Positions 1 through 12,134 of a DNA stretch of 61,797 nucleotides are shown here, in pieces (the first letter of the stretch is position 1; the number at the start of each line of letters is the position of its first letter). The translations under genes and the position numbers were made by a program. This DNA is from Tubiluchus corallicola (taxonomy: Eukaryota > Priapulida > Priapulimorpha > Priapulimorphida > Tubiluchidae), in contig JAQGDQ010001114.1 of NCBI GenBank assembly GCA_030141605.1, forward strand, positions 1 to 61,797, read 5' to 3'. The notes under the pieces were generated by a model. The model saw nothing but the letters and a program-made list of their open reading frames with translations. It was not told the origin of the DNA and did not search any database.

Positions 1-394
1 TCATGGAGGAAGTAACTAACGCATCATGGAGGAAGTAACTAACGCATCATGGAGGAAGTAACTAACGCATCTTGGAGGAAGTAACTAACGCATCTTGGAT
101 GAAGTAACTAACGCATCATGGAGGAAGTAACTAACGCATCTTGGAGGAAGTAACTAACGCATCATGGAGGAAGTAACTAACGCATCATGGAGGAAGTAAC
201 TAACGCATCATGGAGGAAGTAACTAACGCATCATGGAGGAAGTAACTAACGCATCATGGAGGAAGTAACTAACGCATCTTGGAGGAAGTAACTAACGCAT
301 CATGGAGGAAGTAACTAACGCATCATGGAGGAAGTAACTAACGCATCTTGGAGGAAGTAACTAACGCATCATGGAGGAAGTAACTAACGCATCA
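1..394. repeat. 23-bp minisatellite, about 17 copies, cut by window edge
   Basis: Head-to-tail 23-bp unit built around GGAGGAAGTAACTAACGCAT with single-base variants. It lies in the DGAT1 intron after exon 13 and probably continues beyond the left edge. Confidence 0.97.
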
Positions 395-1342
395 CATTCA
401 CTTAAATGCTTAAAATCTCACTCATAGCAACTCTGTGACAAAAACTAAGTACACACTTTCTACTGAAAACATCGAAGTATCTAATATTGAGATTTGTTAT
501 AATACTTCTATCACTAGCGTCATAGAAATCTTAGAAAACAAAAAAAATGTTTTTATAACACAGTAAATTCAGCCACTGGTCTAGTTGTCAGTAGCGGTCA
601 AAATCTGAAAGTCGCATGTCTTGCAAAATTGCTCGTCTGTCCAACACAAGTTTGATGCAAAGCTTGAATGACTTTAACAAAGCAACCAAGTCACCCATTT
701 TTAATGAACTATGCTAATTATGCTTAACTTCACAGCATTTGTAAAAATGTTCTCAATCTGATATTAAGTGATAACAATGAAAATAATGATCTGTTGAAGT
801 TGTTATTATTCGGTAAAGATGAATTTAACTATGTTACAAACTGTAAAATATTCCAATGTATACATGACTTTATATTATGTACTAAACGCTTCCAGTAGTT
901 TCTATCTGATATAAAATGCATCATTCTTAAATAATCGTACATTAATATTTACTAACCGTCATTTTCTACTAATGTCTAATGTATCACTGTAGTAAAACTT
1001 TAGTATACTAAAGTATACTAAAAACTAAGTATAGTCTATTCTTACTGTAAATGTTCTTGTAAATACTGTATAAAGTCTGTTGTGGTGAGGATCTTAAATC
1101 ATGTTGTACAAACTGTCTGATCCAATCCTAAATAAACTATGTTTAAACTAAGTAACAATGAAAACCACTTCTTACTTACTTACTGAGTAATAAACAAACA
1201 ACATGCAACATGGCTCTCGCTTTAAAACAAAATAAGAAAATTGCAACATTTATAATTAAAACCCTCGTTAAAACATGAAAGGTCAAACTGCAATGGTCAC
1301 AGTTTCCGGTATGACCCGATGGTAGATTACAAACTCTGGTAC
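395..1342. other. DGAT1 intron 13, unique AT-rich part
   Basis: No exon, transposon end or RNA gene could be recognised. I looked for the next DGAT1 exon (expected to begin with a YLVSVPL-like motif) and did not find it. Confidence 0.6.
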
Positions 1343-1496
1343 CTCGTGAAAAAATGCCGACATTACGAAAACGGCTACGGCTGCCCAACGTTTGCTGTAG
1401 CCGCGCTTCAACATCGGCCGAAACACGTGTCGTAGAGCAAACTGATGGACGGGAATATTCCATCGACTCCAGAAGTCATTTATAGTTGGCGCATTC
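1343..1496 (-). CDS. DGAT1: DGAT1 exon 13 (catalytic histidine)
   Basis: Acceptor TTGCTTGCCAG, donor GTACCAG. Encodes 51 residues (334-384) with [12 protein letters not shown], the basic [11 protein letters not shown] segment and SAFFHE. The histidine at 383 is the MBOAT catalytic residue. The exon breaks after HE, and the next exon is not in the remaining 1.3 kb. Confidence 0.95.
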
Positions 1497-4400
1497 CTGG
1501 CAAGCAAATATTTATAAATTAAACAAAGCTCTTGAAGTAACGTAATTAAACATTTTAATGAACTCGACAAAAAATATTGCAAGAGTAAAATATTTATACC
1601 AGCTTTTTGTTTTGTAGTGCTATTACTTTGTTTACGTGTTTCCCATATAATCAACAAACTTGTTTACCATCTGCAAAGTGGCCAGGGACAAAATGGCTGT
1701 ATTAAGCCACATTTAGAAATAACCCAATATACTACCTCCCGTTACCCGCCATCAGTCAGGAAAATTAATATACATGTTCAGCCATGCCAGTAACCTTGAT
1801 ATTATGCCAACTGCACAAGGCTGGTAAGTTGTTCATATCGCGTGCCGTGTAACCATGCTTTGATTGTTTTCTAACTCTACTGTACATCGTACAATCACAA
1901 TAGTAAAGGATTGATAGCTCTGTCGCGTGTCGTGTAACCATGCTTTGATTGTCTACAAGGTGTACTGTACATTGTACAATCACAATAGTAAAGGACTGAT
2001 AGCTCTGCCGTGTGTCGTGTAACAATGCTTTGATTGTTAACAAGGTGTACTGTACATTGTACAATCACAATAGTAAAGGATTGATAGCTCTGTCGCCTGC
2101 CGTGTAACCATGCTTTGATTGTTTACAAGCTGTACTGTACATTGTACAATCACAATAGTAAAGGATTGATAGCTCTGTCGCCTGCCGTGTAACCATGCTT
2201 TGATTGTTTTCTAACTGTACTGTACATTGTACAATCACAATAGTAAAGGATTGATAGCTCTGTCGCGTGCCGTGTAACCATGCTTTGATTGTCTACAAGG
2301 TGTACTGTACATTGTACAATCACAATAGTAAAGGACTGATAGCTCTGTCACATGTCGTGTAACCATGCTTTGATTGTTTACAAGCTGTACTGTACATCGT
2401 ACAATCACAATAGTAAAGGATTGATAGCTCTGTCGCGTGTCGTGTAGCCATGCTTTGATTGTTTTCTAACTGTACTGTACATTGTACAATCACAATAGTA
2501 AAGGATTGATAGCTCTGTCGCGTGTCGTGTAACCATGCTTTGATTATTTACAAGCTGTACTGTACATTGTACAATCACAATAGTAAAAGATTAATAGCTC
2601 TGTCGCGTGTCGTGTAACCATGCTTTGATTGTTTACAAGCTGTACTGTACATTGTACAATCACAATAGTAAAGGATTGATAGCTCTGTCACATGTCGTGT
2701 AATCATGCTTTGATTGTTTTCTAACTGTACTGTACATTGTACAATCACAATAGTAAAGGATTGATAGCTCTGTCGCGTGCCATGTAATCATGCTTTGATT
2801 ATTTACAAGCTGTACTGTACATTGTACAATCACAATAGTAAAGGATTGATAGCTCTGTCACATGTCGTGTAATCATGCTTTGATTGTTTTCTAACTGTAC
2901 TGTACATTGTACAATCACAATAGTAAAGGATTGATAGCTCTGTCGCGTGTCGTGTAACCATGCTTTGATTGTTTACAAGCTGTACTGTACATTGTACAAT
3001 CACAATAGTAAAGGATTGATAGCTCTGCCGCGTGTCGTGTAATCATGCTTTGATTGTTAACAAGCTGTACTGTACATTGTACAATCACAATAGTAAAGGA
3101 TTGATAGCTCTGCCGCGTGTCGTGTAATCATGCTTTGATTGTTAACAAGCTGTACTGTACATTGTACAATCACAATAGTAAAGGATTGATAGCTCTGTCG
3201 CGTGTCCTGTAACCATGCTTTGATTGTTTACAAGCTGTACTGTACATTGTACAATCACAATAGTAAAGGATTGATAGCTCTGCCGCGTGTCGTGTAATCA
3301 TGCTTTGATTGTTAACAAGCTGTACTGTACATTGTACAATCACAATAGTAAAGGATTGATAACTCTGTCGCGTGTCGTGTAATCATGCTTTGATTGTTAA
3401 CAAGCTGTACTGTACATTGTACAATCACAATAGTAAAGGATTGATAGCTCTGCCGCGTGTCGTGTAATCATGCTTTGATTGTTAACAAGCTGTACTGTAC
3501 ATTGTACAATCACAATAGTAAAGGATTGATAGCTCTGTCGCGTGTCCTGTAACCATGCTTTGATTGTTTACAAGCTGTACTGTACATCGTACAATCACAA
3601 TAGTAAAGGATTGATAGCTCTGTCGCGTGTCGTGTAACCATGCTTTGATTGTTAACAAGCTGTACTGTACATTGTACAATCACAATAGTAAAGGATTGAT
3701 AGCTCTGTCGCGTGTCGTGTAACCATGCTTTGATTGTTAACAAGCTGTACTGTACATTGTACAATCACAATAGTAAAGGATTGATAGCTCTGTCGCGTGT
3801 CGTGTAACCATGCTTTGATTGTTTTCTAACTGTACTGTACATTGTACAATCACAATAGTAAAGGATTGATAGCTCTAATATTATTGTCAATGCGCCGCGC
3901 AGTCATAATAGTAACTAACAAGAAAACACTGGGTTTTTCATCACAAGAAATGCGATGTTCAGTTGTTCAAAGAATGATCCAAGTAAATCTAGTTATGATC
4001 AACGTTTTTTACATAGACATGTTTAGCTGGAGCAGTAGGCCTACAGTCTATTGCACACATATGGTTTAATTCAAGACACATTTATTATGAACACAAAATG
4101 CTCTTGTTGAAGATGATTCATTCTGAATTATTCATTAATTCACAAATTATTAATTTAATCATTTTCTTTTAATACGTTAACGTTTAGAGTAAAATTGAGG
4201 AGTCTAATCTGTGTACACTTGTCTGACTGGTTTGTGATTTGTTTATGGCAAAAATTTAACACGCCTCATCATAACACCCTAAGTCGTTCTGACACCAACT
4301 TTTTTCACATCCCAAAATGGCTGGTATGGAGAAGTTTGACTGAACATCATTGTAAAAAAAATGGTTAATAATGCAGAGGTAAAAATGTTCATTTCCAAAG

Positions 4401-7400
4401 AAAGGTTCAGAAGTATCGAATGCATAAAAATGAATCTTGTAATAAAAGTGCAAAATGTTCTTTGGTTAATGTTTAAGTTTTCTACTGCTAAACTGTTACT
4501 TTTTACTGCAAATTTCTACTTTTGTTTTACTTTTACCTTTACTTCTACTGTTAAACTGTTACTTTTACTGCAAATTTCTACTTTTGTTTTACTTTTACCT
4601 TTACTTCTACTGTTAAACTGTTACTTTTTACTGCAAATTTCTACTTTTGTTTTACTTTTACCTTTACTTCTACTGTTAAACTGTTACTTTTTACTGCAAA
4701 TTTCTACTTTTGTTTTACTTTTACCTTTTACTTCTACTGTTAAACTGTTACTTTTTACTGCAAATTTCTACTTTTGTTGTACTTTTACCTTTACTTCTAC
4801 TGTTAAACTGTTACTTTTACTGCAAATTTTCTACTTTTGTTTTACTTTTACCTTTTACTTCTACTGTTAAACTGTTACTTTTTACTGCAAATTCTACTTT
4901 TGTTTTAAAATTACCTTTTACTTCTACTGTTAAACTGTTACTTTTTACTGCAAATTTCTACTTCTGTTTTACTTTTACCTTTACTTCTACTGTTACTACT
5001 ACAAACTTTTACACTGTTACTTCGCTACTTACCACCAGTCTAAATAAAACTGCCGGTCAGAAAAACGCAAAAGTTCGGCTACCACATTCAAGCTGAAAAA
5101 GAACCAAAATTACAGCGTAATAGAAGCGATTTCTCTTTGTGGGTTTTAAATAATAATAAAATAATTTTTTAAGAAATTTTAAACAGAATACCTGCTGTGG
5201 AAAACACAGTAGAAAAAAATTAACCAAATGATGTGGTTTGGAATCTGAAAAATAAACAGCAACAATTCATTAATTAATGAGACTGATACAATTTACCAGT
5301 CATACTTAGCATCCGCTAGGTGTTGCCTAGCAACGGATACTACAAAATGTACATGGGTCACACAAAATCGGTCATAGCGATCAGCAAAAAGCATGAAGTT
5401 TCTGACTGCGTTACCACTCCCAGTAAAACATGATATTAAAATAGGGTTACCATACGTTAAAACACCAAAATTTTTTCATGTTTAGACAAAATAACATGTA
5501 CACTTGCCATACGACAATCAGTGCATCATTAGCTAGGGTTACCATATGTCCGGGTTTCCCCGGACACATCCTCTTTTTGGGCCTCTGTCTGGGTTTTCAA
5601 AAAATCGGCAGTTTGTCCGGGTTTTGCCTCAATCCATATGTACGAACGTTACCAACTGCAGAGGCGTACGACAGGACGAGACAAAGAAAAGCTCGTTAAT
5701 TTTCAATACAAGATGCTGCTAACATCTCAAAATGCAACCCTTGTAAAAGCTTTGTGTACGTGTTTACTGAACAAAAGTAAGCGATGGTTGCAAAAGCACT
5801 TAGCAATATACGTTATTGTGATGTAGCATGTAGGCCTATTTGTATAATTTGCATTTCATTTTGCATTGTTTTAATAAACCCTAGACTGGTCATTTTTGCC
5901 TACTTACAAGTGTGCGAAAAAGTGTCCTCTTTTTCAACTCGGACAATATTGTAACCCTATATTAAGATCTGTAGTAAAATTGAATATTTGGGCATGTCAA
6001 AGTCATTTTTGAAGTTGTTACAGAGTCACTTTTGATATGCTAGAGTTTAGACACATACAGTAAAGCATGAGTTACCAAACAGCTACAATAAATTCTTGTA
6101 TTTGATACCACAGAAAAGTGTTTATTTTACTACAGAAACATGAGAAGAAAAGTGCTGCACTCTGAACATTTTAGCGAAACTTAGAATAAAAATCAGTCAG
6201 TAAATCTGTTTCGCAGCTAGAATTCAGACATTAACTTAGACCTATATAGACTTGCACAGGCTTCACAACAACCATTAATTTAAAATAGGGAGAAGAGCAG
6301 TATGAATGGAATCACTGGACAATACAATTATACTGCAGGTAAGTCAGGTATTAGAAGTTTACAGGATTAGCACTAGATGGCAGCAGTATGAATGGAATCA
6401 CTGGACCATACAATTATACTGCAGGTAAGTCAGGTATTAGAAGTTTACAGGATTAGCACTAGATGGCAGCAGTATGAATGGAATCACTGGACCATACAAT
6501 TATACTGCAGGTAAGTCAGGTATTAGAAGTTTACAGGATTAGCACTAGATGGCAGCAGTATGAATGCAATCACTGGACCATACAATTATACTGCAGGTAA
6601 GTCAGGTATTAGAAGTTTACAAGATTAGCACTAGATGGCAGCAGTATGAATGCAATCACTGGACCATACAATTATACTGCAGGTAAGTCAGGTATTAGAA
6701 GTTTACAGGATTAGCACTAGATGGCAGCAGTATGAATGCAATCACTGGACCATACAATTATACTGCAGGTAAGTCAGGTATCAGAAGTTTACAGGATTAG
6801 CACTAGATGGCAGCAGTATGAATGCAATCACTGGACCATACAATTATACTGCAGGGAAGTCAGGTATTAGAAGTTTACAGGATTAGCACTAGATGGCAAC
6901 AGTATGAATGCAATCACTGGACCACACAATTATACTGCAAGTAAGTCAGGTATTAGAAGTTTACAGGATTAGCACTAGATGGCAGCAGTATGAATGCAAT
7001 CACTGGACCATACAATTATACTGCAGGTAAGTCAGGTATTAGAAGTTTACAGGATTAGCACTAGATGGCAGCAGTATGAATGCAATCACTGGACCATACA
7101 ATTATACTGCAGGTAAGTCAGGTATTAGAAGTTTACAGGATTAGCACTAGATGGCAGCAGTATGAATGCAATCACTGGACCATACAATTATACTACAGGT
7201 AAGTCAGGTATTAGAAGCTTACAGGATTAGCACTAGATGGCAGCAGTATGAATGCAATCGCTGGACCACACAATTATACTGCAAGTAAGTCAGGTATTAG
7301 AAGTTTACAGGATTAGCACTAGATGGCAGCAGTATGAATGCCATCACTGGACCATACAATTATACTGCAGGTAAGTCAGGTATTAGAAGTTTACAGGATT

Positions 7401-10400
7401 AGCACTAGATGGCAGCAGTATGAATGGAATCACTGGACCATACAATTATACTGCAAGTAAGTCAGGTATTAGAAGTTTACAGGATTAGCACTAGATGGCA
7501 GCAGTATGAATGCAATCGCTGGACCACACAATTATACTGCAAGTAAGTCAGGTATTAGAAGTTTACAGGATTAGCACTAGATGGCAGCAGTATGAATGCC
7601 ATCACTGGACCATACGATTATACTGCAAGTAAGTCAGGTATTAGAAGTTTACAGGATTAGCACTAGATGGCAGCAGTATGAATGCAATCACTGGACCATA
7701 CAATTATACTACAGGTAAGTCAGGTATTAGAAGTTTACAGGATTAGCACTAGATGGCAGCACAATGCATCGATGTACAGGGTCATCTGTACTGATCAAAA
7801 GATTATTTGATACTAAATTTCTTTTACCACTTATTCTTTCAAGAGCTTTTCCTACTAAGTCATCAGTTCTTAAATTCCACCAGTTTGTATATAAACTGCT
7901 TCTGCTCCTGCCTTGAACACTCGGAAATGCCAAACAGTTGCACATGGTTTCAGTTTTTTTCCTATGGCCTCTTCTCTGTGGAAATCTTTAACAGAAAATT
8001 GTTTTCCTGACAACTTACAACCTCACTAACTTTAGGAAAAATGCCAGGAGATGTGACAGCCAATTAATTCCTAAAGATTCTGTTTTGTTTTACCCGTATT
8101 CCTCTTTCGTTTGCAGTCCCTAGTGACCGCTGGCCTTGTTTGGGCCATGAAACCAAACAGTTATTTGGCCGTTGCCATTGTCAGCGTAATGATATTTTCT
8201 TTCGCTCATTTTATGAGAACTGCAGTATAGTTTCGCAATTTCTCTCAACTTTGTTCAAAAATCTTGACGTTGGTTTTCACTGCAAAAGGCAGGTTTAGTA
8301 GCCGTGCGGCCATCCCACTGCTTCCTTCACGCTGGACAAATCAATACTATACAGCTTCAGCTGCTATTACAGTTAGGCTTGTACTGTGTAACAGTGTGCA
8401 GTAGTCTTCCTATAGGTTTTTTAGATTTAGATTTAAAATTTTATTTCAAACTTCACAAAGTTCATAAACACATCACAAATTAATACAAATAATACAATAA
8501 ATCATGAAACACAACAATAACACAAATAACATATTGACGATATAACAAACTACGCCAATGACGTCTAATTACAGAAGAAAAGTTTGCATCACTGTTTTAA
8601 AATGTTCTTGCATATAAAATTTTTACTCTTATTCAGCCTGACGTATAAACTGTTATGCACATTTTCTGTGAATCACATCAAAATAAATAATATTAAGTCT
8701 AGTAGAAATATATCTTGCGCTCGTATCATATGAAAAGTTAAACAGCTTCCGTGTTGATACGTTATATGCAACCTTGAGTTTGCTAAGATTGTAAGAATAA
8801 AAATGTCTCCAAGTGGACATACAATAAAAAGTAGTGCAGTAAGCATTAAACAATTGTCTGTTCACGTTAACTGAACAGTGAGTAAATTTCATGAGTAATT
8901 TATTTGCTCTACCATAGTAAATTGAACATTGTCGTAATATATGACCCAGATATTTTTCCTTTTTACTAGGCACAAAACTTTTACACTGCAAAATAACAGA
9001 CCCAAAAGTAAACTGCTGCATGTGGGCGGAGCGAAACGTGGTAATTCATGGAGTCTCCCACTGTCTTGGAGTTTGTTAGAAAAATAGTTTGAACTTTGAC
9101 CTGTTGTACATCCAGCTTATGTTTTATCAGCGAGATTGTTATTAATTCATTATGTAATTGTGTGAGAACTCTTCCTACTGGGAGGCTGATCAGTGCGAAA
9201 TGTAAAATTGATGATGGTTTCTTCATCAGTGTTGCTGTTGGGGATAATGATACTGTAATGTGCTGCCACCTTTTAGGCCTTGAATAAATTACTTGCTGTA
9301 AATTTGGACTGTATACGTATATACTCAGGTGATTCATCTTTCTTTATACAGAAAGCAATAGGACAGTAAGAGTGTCACTCTGTCTAGATTCTGCTTAATA
9401 TAGCCTGATTTGATCTTTTGGTAAATGCTTGTGACTTGCAGTTTGTTGATGAAGTTTGTTGATGCTTTTCAGATTTAAATGCCAGAGCTGCCAATATACG
9501 TAAGTTCAAAGTTTAATTTTTTATGATGCTTCTAGTGAATTTGTAATACTCAGTAATGCCAGATACTGCGTGATTACATGGTTAATAGTCAATGTAATTG
9601 TTATGTTTAATATGAAATCCAACAAACGCGTCGGCTATTTAATCATTTTTGTTTATATGAACCAAATGTGGAATAATTTTGTGGCAATTGCAAAATATGT
9701 TTACGTAAATTAGGAAAAATTATTTAAGAACAGTTTGTTTTTGTAATACACTCCTAAATGATTTAATATTTTGATTTATCTTTTTTCCCCAGAATAAATA
9801 ACCGTTAGCAAGCCAATGCGGAATTAGAAGTTTTGTTTTGGGACATTCCGTCAGCTACAGTTGCAGTGAAGTAGTAACTGAAATCTTATTAATACATTCT
9901 GAATAGTGACAACTAAAAACAACGAATATAAACTCTGCTGCTGAACAGGATGACTTGTATAAAAAATTATTATAAAATAAAACGTACTTACAGCTAATTT
10001 GAGAAGCCTTTCAACCATTCGAGAGAAATTCATCTCCTGCAAGTAAATAATGACTAAATAAATATTGTGAACATCAACAATCATGCTGTTTCAATCTCCA
10101 TTACAAAAGCACATAAATTTATCTATGCAAAATTATATTACTGTACCAAAATCTGACCCATCAAACAACAATATACATATAATAATTTATGTATATCTTA
10201 ACCCTTTCATACCCGTTGTATCCCGTGGGATACGAGAATATTTTCTGCCTTTAAAATTAATAAAATTTTAAAACTGACAGTTATTTGATCTGTTAATAGT
10301 TATTTTGATTTAAGCCAATAACAATAGACTAAAAGTGGTGATAAAATGGCAAACTAGAAAATCTACATAGCATAAAAAACTGTGCAAGGTACAGTACTTT

Positions 10401-11819
10401 AGAGACGACTTTGTACAGATCAGCATAGCATGCATACTAAATGTCTTAAATACTTTAAAAAATTATCAGCAGTTGCAAAATGAAGCACATTTTTTGTTTT
10501 TGTTGTGTTTTTATTAAAAAAATAATTTGGGACTGAAAGGGTTAAGTTGCACTGTATTCAGAGGCGTATCAAGACTTTAGGATGCTCTAATTCTGTCCCG
10601 TCCATCTTTATTATGAATTTACAGCAGTATGTCTATCAAGCTGAACCTACAAGCACTAGGAGGTGGGCATGATTGACTACTAGCAATCAATTATTCGCCC
10701 GCTAGTCTCTGGTACCGATACGTTGCTAACCAAATACTAAGTAATTACATTTTATTCGTAAATTTATAAGAATTTGAAACGGGAACAATGCAGAATGCAT
10801 TTGAAATAATTTTCAACACGAGTAAATCGCGGACGTGAACACTTTCAAACACAGAACTCGTGTAGCTGCACGTTCAGCTATTTTGATTAAGCTTAGCTTA
10901 CACTGAGAGCAGAGGCTTGTATTAGCCACACTTCCTTTAAAACAAGTAAGTAAGTAAGTAAGTAAGTCAGTCAGTCAGTCAGTCAGTCAGTCAGTCAGTC
11001 AGTCAGTCAGTCAGTCAGTCAGTCAGTCAGTCAGTTTACTTTTGGGTCAGTTGTTTTGCAGTATAAAAGTTTTGTACCAAGTAAAAAGGAAAAATATCTG
11101 GGACATATTTTATCAGATGACAATAGAGATGATTTAGATATATTACGACAATGTTCAATTTACTATGGTAGAGCAAATAAATTAATCATGAAATTTACTC
11201 ACTGTTCAGTTAACGTGAAGAGACAATTGCTTACTGCTTACTGCACTACTTTTTATTGTATGTCCACTTGGAGACATTTTTATTCTTACAATCTTAGCAA
11301 ACTCAAGGTTGCATATAATGTATCAACACGGAAGCTGTTTAACTTTTCATATGATACGAGCGCAAGATATATTTCTACTAGACTTAATATTATTTATTTT
11401 GATGTGATTCACAGAAAATGTGCATACAGTTTATATGTCAGGCTAAATAAGAGTGAAAATTTTATATGCAAAAACATTTTAAACAGTGACGTAAACTTTT
11501 CTTCTGTAATTAGACGTCATTGGCGTAGTTTGTTATATAGTTAATTGTTATCTGTGTTATTGTTGTGTGTCATGATTTATTGTATTATTTGTATTAATTT
11601 GTGATGTGTTTATGAACTTTGCGAAGTTTGAAATAAAATATTGAATCTGAATCTGAATCAGTCAGTCAGTCAGTCAGTCAGTCAGTCAGTCAGTCAGTCA
11701 GTCAGTCAGTCAGTCAGTCAGTCAGTCAGTCAGTCAGTCAGTCAGTCAGTCAGTCAGTCAGTCAGTCAGTCAGTCAGTCAGTCAGTCAGTCAGTCAGTCA
11801 GTCAGTCAGTCAGTCAGTC

Positions 11820-11905
<86 letters not shown>

Positions 11906-12063
11906 CAAGTAAGCAAGTAAGCAAGCAAGCAAGTAAGTAAGTAAGTCAGTTAGTCAGGTAGTAAGTCAGTAAGTAAGTAAATAGGTAAGTAAGTCAGTCA
12001 GTAAGTGAGTGAGTAAGTCAGTAAGTGAGTAAGTCAGTGAGTGAGTGAGTGAGTGAGTGAGTG

Positions 12064-12134
<71 letters not shown>

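Noticed and set aside
7727-7945. Minus-strand ORF at the edge of the 86-bp array
   Set aside because: No known motif, partly inside the repeat, and not in phase with any DGAT1 exon.
9470-9507. Plus-strand mini-exon between TTTTCAG and GTAAGTTC
   Set aside because: Good splice-site look-alikes, but 27 bases with no partner exons or motif on the plus strand.
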